A DNA stretch of 64,000 nucleotides from Zerene cesonia. Its lineage: Eukaryota > Arthropoda > Insecta > Lepidoptera > Pieridae. Each line of letters begins with the position of its first letter. Position 1 is the stretch's first letter. The notes beneath the pieces are model-generated. The model made no database searches. It saw only the letters and a list, made by a program, of their open reading frames with translations, and had not been told where the DNA came from. Shown piece by piece: positions 1 through 12,166 of this stretch. The translations under genes and the position numbers were made by a program. The stretch lies in NCBI RefSeq assembly GCF_012273895.1, contig NC_052107.1, forward strand, positions 5,828,001-5,892,000, given 5' to 3'.

Positions 1-208
1 ACAAAGCTGCGGAAAGACGATAGAAGGCATCTTCAAAAACTACCGTTTGCGTATATTGGACGTATGCCACGGCTTGGATTGATGGCTTCAACACAGAATA
101 GATAACTGGTTTGTTAATTGAATTCAACACCTCCGCAAGTTTATAAAGAGTTTAATTTTCGTTGCATTTGGATTTTACAGAGTTTAACAGTTTGTAGGAA
201 TTGAGACA

Positions 209-214
209 TTTATT
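209..214 (-). terminator. Possible polyadenylation signal AATAAA
   Basis: AATAAA on the minus strand 40 nt after the stop codon of the candidate terminal exon. It is meaningful only if that exon is real, because this hexamer recurs by chance in A+T-rich DNA. Confidence 0.22.
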
Positions 215-253
215 AGCAACAGAATCAAATGCGATTCCCAGTAGTCGTTAACT

Positions 254-360
254 TTATCTGAACACGGGGTTTAGTTCGATATTTAGAATTGAATTATTAA
301 AATGTTTTTTTAGAATCAAAATAGACACAGATTCGTTGTGTACAAACTGAACTTTTGTAC
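254..360 (-). CDS. Candidate terminal exon, unknown gene
   Basis: On the minus strand a long pyrimidine tract ending in TCTGTCCTTAG stops at 361, one of the best 3' splice sites in the window. The following sequence is open in the phase (1) left by the microexon at 6376-6405: it encodes 34 residues beginning TKVQFVHNES after the split glycine codon, then TAA at 256-254. AATAAA lies 40 nt further on (214-209), so the segment reads as a last exon with a 3' UTR. With 13473-13526 and 6376-6405 it would complete a protein of about 62 residues. The peptide is hydrophobic and basic with no domain I recognise. AATAAA is common by chance in this A+T-rich DNA, so the acceptor and the phase match are the real evidence. 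The exon could also be chance, with the gene continuing left of the window. Confidence 0.3.
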
Positions 361-925
361 CTAAGGACAGATGGAAAGGACGACATAAAGAAATGTTTAT
401 TAACTGTATACTGACTATTATATCAGTACATTTCTTCATCAGCCAATCAAACTTCAAGGTTCGGACAACCCTGGCGTTTATACTTTTAAATAAATGATAA
501 ATATCGGTTCAGATACTCACACTTTTAAAGACAACCTTCGTAATATAGGCTATGGTCGATAATGTCCTGGTATAAAAATATCCCAAATAATAATATTATG
601 ATTTTATATAGCATTCAAAAGTTTTGAAACAGTATTATCGACGTGTACTTTATATTTCCGTCCTCCTTTAGGTCACGGCCAAACTTATATAGATACATTT
701 AACGTTCTCATGAATATTTTATTGATGAAATAGAACGGCCTGTGGCTATAGTTACCCAGCGTGGTATTTATACGGATCGATTCACACATATATTGTGACA
801 CCTAGATATATCTAGGCCACTAGTTTACTTACAGAATTAAATACAAATATAGTAGGTACAACTGAACACGGATCAAAAAAGGAGATATTACTTTTTTATT
901 ATTTACTTACTAATATCATAAATGT

Positions 926-1080
926 GAAATAACTCTGTCAGTCTGTCTCCACCTCAATCATTTAACCGATTTGAATGAATTTGGGTACAGATATACTTAG
1001 TTGGAGATCTTAGAAAGGACAAATCATATTTTTTATTTTCCATGAAAATCGTCCACGTGACTCCTTTCAGCGCTTTTATC
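926..1080 (+). repeat. Degraded lepidopteran interspersed repeat
   Basis: Contains the 'CTGTCAGTCTGTCTCC' opening, then 'AACCGATTTGAATGAATTTGG' and 'CCACGTGACTCC', the layout seen in many short repeats of this genome ('expression ... accgattt(g/t)natgaaattt'). No termini or target duplication are visible, so it is an old fragment. It explains the slightly higher GC of this stretch. Confidence 0.45.
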
Positions 1081-2497
1081 TTTTCTTTTTTTTATTTCTC
1101 ATAGCTTCGGTTATCGCCATACCATGCCTAGTTGAAAAACAAACATTTTATAAAATTAAATCTTTTTAGAAACTCAAATTAATACATAAATTGTCAGCTG
1201 CCTGAGTCGTTTCTTGACCTGATGGAAGGAAGTCCAGACCTGAAGAAATAAATATTTAGCGTTCAAAGTACGCAAATTGCAAAAATATTTTCTTTTCGCC
1301 GCTCCTTCAGAAATATCATATAATAAGACGTTAGTACATATCTAATAAATTAAATAGGTATAAAAAATAGCTTTAATTTTCCAAACTCCATTATTTAGCG
1401 GGGAAAATTAATGTACACCGTAACTTCATTACCATTTACATATTATGAAATCTTAAAAAATATTACGAATACTACAAATAAAATAATATATCGTTATCAG
1501 CTACGTAGACCAAATGTAGAATGAAACTCTAAATACAACAAATACTATATGTGTTTCTATAATGATAAGACGATAAAGAAAACTAGTTGTAGGAACTACT
1601 TCAGCGTTAATACTAAATGTAAGGAATAATGCTTATAAGGGCTTGTCATTCTATTATCTTAATAGTTTCTATTTTTAGTGAGAGGCTATTATGATATCTT
1701 TATATAGTTAATCTCTGTGCTTTAAACATAAAATACAGTTACTAACAAAACGTGAGTTTGCTTTTAAAATCATTTGACTGAAAATGGCCTTGAAGAATTA
1801 GAATCTAACATTGCTTTGTATTACGAAATAGTCGTATTTTATTACCTGTTTAGGTTTTAAATTTCAAGTCAAGTGCGAGTAGAACTCGCAAAAAAAGGGT
1901 TTTGTATAAATAAGCTTCAGAGCGATTGCCGATAAAAATTGGTCACCTATCCACTCATCAACTTAAAAAAATAAAACTTAACTCAATTACCTAACTACCT
2001 TGGTTCATGAGATACAAAAAATAATAATAAAATCAAACACAAGAAAATATCATGAGATACAGCTTGTTGACTGATGGAACAGAAAGGTAAACAGAGCCTT
2101 AGAAATAGAGTCCCGTTTTGCCCTTTGAGTACAGAACTACAAAAAATTTATGCATAGCTGTAAGGTATACTTTGTATTAGCCGCAGATTTAAGCAAAATT
2201 CAACCTAGTTTTTTATTTACGCCACAGTACAACGATCCAGAACTCCAGAAGTCTATATTTTTATTCCAACTTCAGTGACGAGTACCTCTCGGTTCATTGC
2301 TTTGACGGTGACCTTGTTAAAAGGTTGCCAAACTCTTAAATGTAAACAATTGAAAATAATTCTTATAGTTGTAAGAAGTAACAATGAAAAGACAAAAGAT
2401 ATCCTTGGTGGATCAACGTACGCGTACGGATCATCCTGCGGAGGCACTCTCTTATAAATTTATTTTGACTTCTTTTAAGGGAATGGCAATTAAATGT
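1081..2497. other. A+T-rich stretch, no gene seen
   Basis: Mostly featureless A+T-rich sequence. The one segment that stands out is 2253-2332 on the minus strand, an open frame of 25 codons followed by AATAAA. It is an alternative terminal-exon candidate, discussed under rejected items. Confidence 0.5.
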
Positions 2498-2512
2498 TAA
2501 AAAAATATGCAA
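2498..2512. repeat. Left target-site duplication of the SINE
   Basis: TAAAAAAATATGCAA, identical to 2728-2742 on the other side of the SINE. Confidence 0.85.
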
Positions 2513-2727
2513 AAAAAAGTGAACTCCCGTGTCCCCTAGTGGGATATGGGGCAGATGATGTACATCTGTTTCACTGATCGATTTTCTTTACGAACAAGTA
2601 GGTGATCAGCCTTCTGTGTCCTGCCAGACCGAGAAATTTTTTTTTTTGTGCGCCCCCACCGGGAATGAACCCAGGACCCCTCGGTTCTACGCTGACGCGT
2701 TAACCACTGTACCAAGGAGGCGGAGAG
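2513..2727 (-). mobile_element. tRNA-derived SINE with perfect target duplication
   Basis: Read on the minus strand, the element starts with a tRNA-like head: an A-box-like TGGTACAGTGGTTAACGCG near 2715 and a B-box-like GGTTCATTCCC near 2665. A SINE body follows, with GGCTGATCACCTACTTG and CAGATGTACATCATCTG, ending in GGGACACGGGAGTTCAC and a T run, as expected for a Pol III product with a T-rich tail. It is flanked by an identical 15-bp direct repeat, TAAAAAAATATGCAA, at 2498-2512 and 2728-2742. The exact left junction is ambiguous within the A run at 2511-2518. Perfect duplications and recognisable boxes suggest a fairly recent insertion. It encodes nothing; the short ORFs across it are shadows. 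Confidence 0.85.
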
Positions 2728-2742
2728 TAAAAAAATATGCAA
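2728..2742. repeat. Right target-site duplication of the SINE
   Basis: Exact copy of 2498-2512, directly abutting the tRNA-like head. Confidence 0.85.
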
Positions 2743-3221
2743 CAACATTCTATTTATTAGTCAATAATATGTACTACGAGAACAGCATGACTTCGTTTGA
2801 AACTTGTGGTGACGTTTGAAACACAAATGGTGTCATTGAGTATGTACCTAACATAGATACAAACTTTCATTTACACTGATAATTTTGTAAAACGTAATGT
2901 CCAAAGCAAGCACTCAGCAGTCAAGACAAAGTATACTTACATGCTGTGAGTATACGTCGTAGAACTACTAATTAACTAAAAATCATAAATAAACAACGAC
3001 TAGTTTCCATTTCCTAATATAAATCATTGATCACATTCATTATATCAATTGTTTTAGTAACATGGAATATAATGAGAATATAAATAAAACTCAGTTATAA
3101 TGGCTAAGATATAGATAGCCGTGCCACTGTATTTGCTTGAATCAAATTGTATGCCAGTAATCATTTTATATTTCCGTCCCTGACCGACTGACAGTACAAT
3201 AAAACTGGATGTTTCGATGTG

Positions 3222-3372
3222 GTACATATTTAGCCCGTGGCCCGTGGTAAATATTTAGCTAATAGCACCATAGGATCTCGTTCAAATCAATCGGTGAAAG
3301 AATTGTTGAAATCGTTCCAGTAGTTCTTGAGATTAGCTTCTACAACTATAACTATACTATAAACTCAAAAAT
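3222..3372 (-). repeat. Old Lep1/RTE-tail-like fragment
   Basis: 'TTTAGCCCGTGGCCCGTGG' followed by 'AATCGTTCCAGTAGTTCTTGAG' matches the order of the 'cgcccgtggt ... tccagtagtttttgcgtg' repeats found elsewhere in the window (for example 21098-21255). It is heavily decayed. Confidence 0.4.
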
Positions 3373-3938
3373 TCACAGACTTAACTCGCTCTCTTTAAAA
3401 TAGTAGTATAGATGTATGCAGTATATATCAAGTGAACACAGGTGATTAAACATACTCGGCCTTCGGTTTAATAATTTCAACTTGTTTGAATTGGTGTTTG
3501 AACAAATTTTACACTTCATTATTATATAATATGAATTCTTTTTACATCTCGGACTCTTCCAGCCAGCGAAGTCGATTATGTCGTATGTTAGTGGAAAATA
3601 AACTGATGATATTTCCGTAGCTAATTAATTACGTAACACGCGCTTCTGGGTACAGTAATTCTTACTACATAGCGTACATACTTCAAAGATAAATAAATAG
3701 AATTGTGTAACCATTATGACTCATAGAAACTGACGGTGTTACTGGATCTAGTTGCAACCTTGTTCGTCTTTCGATTCTGCGTCACAAATTGTGTGTGATG
3801 CCTCCATTTAAAACGATATAAAGTGTGTTTTGTGTTGTAAACAATAACAAATATATCGTTGTATAATACTTACATGTATGTTATAGAATAGTTTGTTTAC
3901 GGCAATGCGTTTTACATCACAATCACACGACTCGCAAT

Positions 3939-3948
3939 GTGACGTCAC
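3939..3948. promoter_or_regulatory. Perfect CRE palindrome GTGACGTCAC
   Basis: A full 10-bp palindrome containing the cAMP-response element TGACGTCA (CREB/ATF family site). The same 10-mer recurs at 16895-16904. Both lie in the presumed introns of the minus-strand exon series. Function is not shown. Confidence 0.35.
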
Positions 3949-3999
3949 TGTTAGTTTTTATTGCGCCATTAATATCTGCGCAAAACGCGCAAATTATAT

Positions 4000-6370
4000 T
4001 TGTAATACTACATGATCACCGCTTGTCTTCTTCCCGTTTGGAATGGGTGATTAGCCTTGGTACGCAGCTACGTAATATCTTATGTCAAGGTTTAATTAAT
4101 AGCTAAATTGCTTATAAACCTACAGCTGTTGCCTGATGCATTTTAATCTGTAAAACTCTTTTGTCTTTAGTTAATCATTCTATTTTAGTTACATAATGAT
4201 GCGCATTATTATGTCTCATATGAGACTGAGAGATTAAGCATTTGCTAAATTGCCTTTTATTAATAATATCGAATGAGTAATTTTCAGACTTCTAAAGTAA
4301 AGTAAATGAATCAAGACAATGGAGAAAAATTAAGAATAGTTGTTATCGGAGGAAGGTTTAGTTTGTGTGTACTTTTCCAGCAACAATAATGATTTCCCTA
4401 AACACAATAGAAATAAACAGAACGAATTGGTATTTGTGTAAGGTCTCCGTCTGATTGATTAAGGTTATTGGGTAAAAATTACATAAACGATTTCTCATTT
4501 TTGGCTTCTTTGCTCGCTAATTAATAATAATAACGAAATATTAATGTTCTTGGAAGGTTAATCTAAATTTTAAATTATCGATTGATTGTAAGCAGCGGAT
4601 TTGCACTTTTGTTTTTGCTTATTTCTGCAGAAAGTTTTACTACGGCGAATCCGACATTCCGAAGTAATTGCAATAAATTTTCTGTTAACTACTATATATG
4701 TAAACATTTTCAATCGTAATTTAAGCTGAAAGTGCGCACGGCCTGAATTGCCTATACATTTCAATTTGCATAAAATATAGACCAACGATGTTATTTTTTA
4801 GATAATGTAATTTAAATAATTTTATGTATTATGTTTAATAAGTGAACAGAATACCATTTAACAATGATGATGAAAATAATGAAAATAACGATAGGAATCA
4901 TTTATTAGGATTTTATCAATTTAAAAAAAAATCCATCATTTTACACAACATCAGAAATAATTGTTTTTGGCCGCTCAAATCGTAAATAATCTAATTAAAA
5001 TTTCATTGTTTTTCCAACTTCTGTCTGAATTCTGGATAACGTCAAAACAAACTGCGTCGTTGTAAAAATAAAAATAGCGGCTGAAAACAAAACAATTTGC
5101 TCTTTCCCGGAATTAATTACAAGCAATTGGTGCAAACTTTATAAGTGTTAATTGCGCATTATGTCTATATGCCAGGACGATTCGTTTTTTAGCACTGGAC
5201 TACGCATTTGTATCCTTTAATTAAGACACTAATTAACGGTTTAACCATGTATAAAGCGAGACCTCGCTAGTAGTGTTTGTATTTTAAAAGGAAAATATTT
5301 ATCGACACATTCGTCTATATAAACTAATAGTATAAGTATATTCTATTTGTCGTTTGAAATATAATATAATATATGGCCTCATGGCTTATTATTAGCTAGA
5401 AATGTGCCTTCACCTCAATACTTACAGGTACTCAATATTACCCTGTTAATTGATATAGACTGCCGGCTCTACTCTGAAGAAACTGCTTTCCAAGCCGATG
5501 GTAATTGTTAAAACTGTTTTATGACGATTCAAAAGTGCTTGTATAAGTAATATCCTTATAAATGTTTGAGTTTTGAGACGCAGGAAATCTGATTTTAACT
5601 TAAAATAAATCAACACGACAAAATAAATAAATATCGTATATAAATACATGGTTACACCGTCACGTGATACTAAGCATAACACCTTTAAGGGAGATCCGAT
5701 ACGCGCCTTCTTGTTAGTTGTTACATATATTAGATAGCCTTTATTGCATTAAAACCATATAACAGTCACTACCTTTAATGTATTTTAAAATGGAGCAAAA
5801 GAATGAACCCATTTTTACGTGCACGTAAATTGTAATTTAAAACCGCTACGTACCTAAGTTCATAGGGTTTATTTCTGATTGCTAATGCTATGTTAAATTG
5901 GAGTAGAAAATCTAATAATATTCATATTCATGGGGTGATATAAAGAATAATAAATATTAAAGAATTGTTGACCAATATATACAAATTATTTTTTAAGGAT
6001 AATCGAAATTCAATTTCAGAATATGATTTCTAATAAATCGGTTCATATATCTTAACATAACTTTCAATAAATATCTTTAAATGATCTTTGTTTAGCATTT
6101 TTAATGTTTTTATCTTCAAAGTTTATGTTCAAAATAATTAAAGTATTGTGATATCTTCTCTCCTATACAAATAAATAATATCCGCCTTCCACCCTAAACC
6201 ACATCAACCTTTTTTACTACATAACTAGATCACATTGTGGCCTATTCCGCAATGAGGTGATGATTAATATAATTTAATAAGTACTTTAATGAATAACCAC
6301 GTTTTGATGAAAAACCGCCGTATGATTTTTTATGTAAAATTATATTAGACAAATAAATGTTTAATGATAA
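4000..6370. other. A+T-rich intron-like stretch, nothing clear
   Basis: No repeat with termini, RNA gene or convincing ORF was found. A GTAAGT donor-like motif on the minus strand near 5427 follows an acceptor-like site near 5477, but the enclosed segment has a stop in the frame left by the neighbouring exon. Confidence 0.4.
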
Positions 6371-6375
6371 CTTAC

Positions 6376-6405
6376 CAACGTGTGAAAGGCCGGTGAGATC
6401 TGATT
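6376..6405 (-). CDS. Candidate 30-nt coding microexon, unknown gene
   Basis: On the minus strand the acceptor TTTTTGTTTTTTTCAG ends at 6406 and the perfect donor GTAAGTTATC starts at 6375, enclosing exactly 30 nt. Entered in phase 1 from the ATG exon at 13473-13526, it reads ESDLTGLSHV and leaves in phase 1, so its inclusion or skipping would not shift the frame. Within the surrounding A+T-rich DNA the exon is GC-richer, with an abrupt change at both splice sites. That combination (strong polypyrimidine tract, consensus donor, length divisible by three, open frame) makes this one of the better exon calls here. I do not recognise the peptide. Microexons of this size are typical of neuronal or cytoskeletal adaptor genes, but that is only an association. 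Confidence 0.55.
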
Positions 6406-6702
6406 CTGAAAAAAACAAAAACTTCATGAATAAAAATGCATATGATGTTGCGTGCCCGGAATTAAAATAGCGTTATTTATGAGATATGGATGTATGTATG
6501 CATAATTTTATTATTTAACTTCCAATGACATGCATTTTATGATATTATACTGCTTCAAAATAACAATGACCGCTAACTATTATTTGTCAGATGTCTTGTA
6601 TATCATATGATATATAAATTGTTTTACTGATGTTCATTAATGTAATATACGTAGCTTAGATTTTAGAATTAATAGCAACAATAAAATTGTTTAATTATTT
6701 TG

Positions 6703-6933
6703 AAGTGAAACTTCTTTAGAATCGTTGTGATTTCAAACCTGATGCAACGGAAAAAACGACAGGTAAGAGACCAAATACAAAAATGTGTAGAATGAATCCG
6801 GCACAGAATGAGACAGAAATATACATATGTACTATTTTATATTTTATATAAGTTCATCTCATTCTTTTGTCGATTTACTGAAGTTTCACTTCTATCGTGT
6901 GTGAATCGCATACACACCTTTTTTTTTATTCTA
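6703..6933 (+). repeat. Interspersed repeat, family A, shortened copy
   Basis: Matches the reverse complement of 48352-48632: 'GAAGTGAAACTTC...TAGAATCGTTGTGATTTCAAA', 'GCAACGGAAAAAACGA', 'AATGTGTAGAATGAA' and 'TCGATTTACTGAAGTTTCAC' occur in the same order. Both ends carry the inverted motif GAAGTGAAACTTC / GAAGTTTCACTTC. This copy lacks about 60 bases present in the middle of the other. The shared peptide-like reading FFCRFTEVS comes from this repeat and is not a gene. Confidence 0.65.
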
Positions 6934-6954
6934 TATACATTTTTCATAAACCTT

Positions 6955-7033
6955 TTCATGGGCAGTAGTGATCGCTCGATAATGGACGCACTACTTGTTC
7001 GTTTGTCCGCTTTCTTTTATAAAAAAAAAAAAT
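6955..7033 (-). repeat. LINE/SINE 3' tail with A run
   Basis: 'GGCAGTAGTGATCGCT' followed by 'TTCGTTTGTCCGCTTTC' and an A run. This is the common lepidopteran 'GGTGATCGCTTACCATCAGG ... GTTTGCC' 3' tail, here oriented with the A run to the right on the plus strand and separated by 20 bases from repeat family A. Confidence 0.5.
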
Positions 7034-7059
7034 ACTCCATGGATAAACTATGTTAAAAA

Positions 7060-9770
7060 TAAACATTGTTTATACACTCTTTGTATTCGTATCGTATTGC
7101 TATATTTCACGAAAACGGAAGTGACGCTATAGAATCTCATTATCAGTGCGGAACTATCGTTGCAAGGTAGAAACTTTATTCTACGTGCACTTTGTTGCTG
7201 TTTTCCTTATTTGATATCGTATGCTTCTTATAATTATTGCTAGGCTCTTCACACATTATGTACTAAGTTATATATAGTTAAAATGTCTGAACTATTACGG
7301 TATTCTCTGATGATTTTATCCTTTATACAGTAGAGTATATCTATTATACTGTATTTAGTTGTATACGTATTTAAGACTAGCCTAAATTTAAAATATTTAA
7401 AAAAATAAGTTGTGAAAATGAGATATTTCTAAATTCACTTGTTTAATATTTTTAATGCTTAAAAGCAAAATACTGTATTTTAAAATATATGTTATCTTTT
7501 TTCAGGGTAGTAGCGACGTAAAATTGATAAACCTCATTAAAATCAACGTGAAAAAAATATAACGTTGCAACATGGTGTTAAATTAGTATTCTTAACTCCC
7601 TCGCCTAAACAATAAATGCATAAATAATTTTAATTAATTCTTTGTCATCCACCTTAATGTAATATTTGTTATTGACGTTTTCACCGCTTAATTTTTTACT
7701 GAATTGGAAAAAATGTTTCCTTAAGGTCACGTGTGACGTATTTACTCTACTTATAGACAAGTTATTTACAGGGAATTGCCGATATAACATTGGGTGATAA
7801 CATGTCTGCTTAATATAACATAGCATACACACGGGACTGTTCTTTTATTATTTGTCTTATCGACCGTCGTGCTAACAAATATTAAAGATACTGAAAACAT
7901 CTTACGAGTGAAGTAAAACAGCATAGACAACATTTTAACTACCATGTTTAATTATTGAAGCTAGAGTTATTTAAATGTAATTTAATTAGGCATATGCACA
8001 TGATAAGGAAAACCCCGGTACACACTGAATTATACCGAAAAATTCCGTTTCTGTAGATAACGTTTCACCACAAAATAAACAATCGTAGTATAACGTAGTA
8101 TGGAAGTATATAATTACGTAGATCATTTGAAATAAGTAGTTTGTGACATAAATATTTTGATTCATTAATCAGCTAGTACGCTGTTTATGAATCAGATTTG
8201 ATTATGTATGCAAATTAAATTCACAGATACTTTATCACGTGTTGTGTTCTACGAAGCTAATCATTAGAATTCATACACGCTCATTTAAAATACAAACAAA
8301 GGTTCGCAAATATACTAGTCATGTGGTGTTGGAAATCCATTGAGGAATACCATTGGGATTCTACATGGAATAATGTTTTCCTCGTTATAAATGTACTGTA
8401 AGGAGGATATTTAATAGATTGAACTTAGAATATTAAAAGTTTATTATTTGAATTGAATTCGTAACTCATAGCTCGTGAGAAACTCAATCAAACCGGTCAT
8501 TTATTTCTTTTCATAATCGTTAAAGACAGTAAACGTACCTACGCGTATCTTCAATAATGTTTTCAAGTGAATTGACAAAATAAAACGCAACGAAGACTGG
8601 AATTTCACACGTCCTTCCTCATTTCGATAACATTTGACTCGGAAGGTTTCCATCGTTTATCGTAAACGTATCAGAGGTTAAATTACAATGCGATAATATT
8701 TACTCCCCCCTGCGGATCAAAACAGCTGTAGTTTTATTATTATCGTACGTCGATTGGTGACGCAAGGGCTGTTTTATTTATAATAATATAATATTATGTT
8801 GTTTTTCTATAAAATAATTAAAGTTGCATTACCCCTGCATCTGCACGTTATTATCAAAGGCAATATAAGGCTACAATAACAAAATAAAAGCAGAATGTTT
8901 GATTCTAGTTATATGTTAATAACTACAGTATTTACGAGCATTTCCTTGTAATGTAACGTTTATGCGAATGCTTGACGCTCTGTTCGGTATAAATGCTTAC
9001 GCTGTACATTGGTTATTTATAATTACATATTTATCGCTTAATTGAAACGTAGGACCTACAAGCTGGGTGTGTTGCGCTTGTGGATTGAAATTAAACATGA
9101 ATTACAATAAAAGTAAAAAGACATATTATCACACACGAATATTAACAATAGAAGACAGCACAATATTACCCGAGTCGGTACATTGCCAACGAGTTACTGT
9201 TACCGTTACAAGCCAATGATAAAATATTGCACCAATTTGAATGGTTTTTAAATCAAATTCTAATAAAACATTGAGGATAATATTTAATATCGGCGAATAC
9301 TCGACCTTCGTAAAGGCACTCAATAGATTTACGCATTCATAGGTACAACTGTAACCAGATTTCATATCCTTTCTCTAATACCCGTAATTTTACCAAGGTT
9401 TTGAGATAACAATGTATTGTACTCACGAAATACATGATAGGTTTACCGTAAAATAGTATTGAGGTCTTATATATATAAAGTTCCCATATACATTCGATAG
9501 ACAACAATTATATACTGAGAAATTGAGTTTTGTTTCATAAACAGCTTACACGTGTTTCGCTAGTCCTCATGAAACATTCGTTACTATAATTATTATGATA
9601 AAATATTTTATAGTTCACGTTAAGATAACATTCGTTAAATACGTGACTTACTTTTCAGTTACTAATTATAAAATATACAACCAAGGTTAGAATAATTTAT
9701 TATTGACAATATGAAAGGCGATTTCTTTAAAAGCGTCTGAAAAAAGTGAAGAAGGACAAAAAAATGTTTG
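7060..9770. other. A+T-rich intron-like stretch, no gene seen
   Basis: A good plus-strand acceptor motif (TTATCTTTTTTCAG ending near 7505) leads into 18 open codons but has no usable donor. Otherwise I see nothing beyond A+T-rich sequence. Confidence 0.4.
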
Positions 9771-9775
9771 GGTTT

Positions 9776-10103
9776 CGTTTTTTTATGTCATAGTCGGCAA
9801 AGAAGCTTGTGGGCCGATGGTACGTGCTACCACCATCCATGAACATTTGTAGGGGCGTAAAGCCATTTGCAGTAAACTTACATCTCTGCAAATGGATTGT
9901 TGTCTAGGTGTGGGACAAAGAAAGAATTCATGAGTGGAATAAAGGAATGGACTAGGACTAGGTAAACAAAAGTACCACCCTCTTCCTCACTCATCGAACG
10001 AAGTACGGTAACAATCTCATGATACTATTTCATGCCGTGAGAATGTGGTACCTGCATCGATGCGACCTGACCCAATTCGTGCCGTATCGTACTCGACTCC
10101 CTC
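9776..10103 (+). mobile_element. 330-bp SINE-like family, near full copy 1
   Basis: Begins 'TTTTTTTATGTCATAGTCGG', continues 'CCGATGGTACGTGCTACCACC', 'CATGAACATTTGTAGGGG', 'GGAATAAAGGAATGGACT', 'GAACGAAGTACGGTAACA', and ends 'AATTCGTGCCGTATCGTACTCGACT'-like sequence. The same block order occurs at 12838-13170, partly at 15463-15680, and inverted at 51062-51368, which defines a family of about 330 bp. The GTGATCGCTTACCA tail seen in the inverted copy links it to a widespread lepidopteran LINE 3' end. No ORF. Confidence 0.7.
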
Positions 10104-10109
10104 AATAAA

Positions 10110-12130
10110 TACTTTAAATGTTTTTTAGGCAACAATAATACACACTCATACCTACCCTTGTCTTCATAAAAATATTTCTTTTGTACGTGTGTTTGTCACT
10201 GTACTGTCACTGAACATCTCCGGCTGGTCTGATTTTAATGAAATTTTTGTATTAGATTATTTATTGTTAGATTCGTTATTGAAATTCCCGTTCGTGTATC
10301 GTTCCGTTTATCTTTATTTTAGGTATCTATTAAAATCGAGTATATATTTTATGTTAATAGGAAAATCGAATAGGTAATATGTACTAATATGGTATTATAT
10401 TATCTGTGGCTATACAGAATAATAACCAAAAAGTCGATGGTTCGAATCAACTCGTTGGAAAAATTACGACGTTTTTCTTATAAATTTTTCCGCAAAGCAA
10501 CATACCAAATATAATTACATATTATTACTTAATTAAATCAGAAAATTGTTCATAAACGAACAATCAATGTGGAATTTGTCTTTCTCTTTCTTACTGATAA
10601 ATTTAAGCCAGAGTTGAATTTGATTTAGATTTTTTTACATATTTACACATATATTAATTTAATTCAGCTTTCTTACCAATACGCGACCAATCCCAATATT
10701 CTTGTAAAAAAAAATACCCTACTTACAGTTACAACATATTATATAAGGAAAAATTTGCGTTCGAGTTATTCTGTATTTGTATCCATTGGGCCAGGTCATA
10801 GACTCAATGTACTCGTAGGTGAAACAATTCCGCGAATATCAAGATTATCGGGACACGGAGGTCAGTGAACTTATTAACAGTTTAAAAAAATCTACTCTGA
10901 TAAACTATTTGAACATTTTCTCTCATGAACCAAATTAGGTTATACCAGAAATATAACCTCATTTGGAACATGGAAAAAATCGCCTCAAATGCTAATTTGT
11001 TGCTTCACGTTTATCGTAAAATTTTCCATACTGTTTTTCGAAAAAATATCCAGTTATTTATTAATCCAAGAACTCATTGAGACCCGGTCAAAGTCTATAT
11101 TATGTATAACAACAATTATTGTTTTATAATGAGCCAGTAATTATGATGAAAATTACATAAATAGCAGATTTTATTACTGTAGTATCATTTGTTCTCACTA
11201 AACTCGATTGTTGCATAACCTCGATGACTGATTGTACCTGTTTATGAAGGAAACATTATTTTTATGATCTTTAACGTGAACCGTGATTGAAAGTAATAAG
11301 GATGAGAACATAAGTACAAGATATACTCATATTAAAATTATAAATATTACCTACTGTTATAGTAGGTATTGTAACACCGATTTTAATGATATTGGGCAGA
11401 GTCGAATAATCACAGGCTTTTAGGTAATGAAGTTATTTAAGAAATGGAATTTTGGAAATGAAACAATTCAATAATTAATTATTTATACGTGTTTAACGGA
11501 CACGTATTAAAAAACTGACAAAAACAAGATTTAAAGCAATGAACGATTGTTTATAATTTTTCCGTAATAACGAAATCAAATCAACATGTTGGAAATTCAG
11601 TTTGTTTTTTGATGGAAAAATCCACAGTTCCATTCTATAGTTTTTGTCGTAAAGGAAGTCATTATATAGACATTATTGTAAAATTCTACAGAATTGCCAT
11701 GACCAATCTTAATGTTATATTTAAATTCTAAAACGCTTTGTTTTATGCCGATATTGCTCAAAATACAATAACAACCACTATTGCGTAGTAATCCAATCGA
11801 TTTTTGAAAAATCCGATATTTTTAGAAGGTTCAACGTTGTTACTAACATTACGCTCTAACGTCTTGCTTTAAATTTACATTATAAGATACCTTAGAGACC
11901 TTTCCTTTCTTTTTCTAAGCTTACTTACGTAGGTATACTCTAAGTGAGGTAACCATCACAACAGTCATGGTTATTTCACCTCTATTAGGTATTATATATG
12001 TAAATAGTAATTATTGTGACCACAGAATCATAATGATTAATGATCATTTGGTCATTTGGTCCGTAGTTTTCTGTAATTGATAAATTAAGCATGAAAAATA
12101 ATTTTCATTAGGGCATCCTAAAACTCGTAT
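10110..12130. other. A+T-rich intron-like stretch, no gene seen
   Basis: Only low-complexity A+T-rich sequence; a small inverted repeat ACCTACT/AGTAGGT lies near 11350. No repeat family or exon could be supported. Confidence 0.4.
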
Positions 12131-12131
12131 A

Positions 12132-12153
12132 TATACCTACCTAGGTAGGTATA
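12132..12153. repeat. 22-bp perfect palindrome
   Basis: TATACCTACC/TAGGTAGGTA-type sequence centred at 12142/12143 with no spacer. It lies 13 bp before a second, longer palindrome. Confidence 0.8.
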
Positions 12154-12166
12154 AATACGAGATAGA

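Noticed and set aside
2253..2332. Alternative terminal exon on the minus strand (WQPFNKVTVKAMNREVLVTE...)
   Set aside because: Phase compatible and followed by AATAAA, but the acceptor (TTTACATTTAAGAG) is much weaker than the one at 361. Kept as a second choice only.
9690..9736. Another phase-1 terminal exon candidate (DAFKEIAFHIVNNKLF) after CACTTTTTTCAG
   Set aside because: Good acceptor but only 16 codons, and an AATAAA that is expected by chance. No reason to prefer it over skipping to 6405.
10438..10449. B-box-like GGTTCGAATCA suggesting a tRNA gene
   Set aside because: No A box or acceptor-stem pairing around it.
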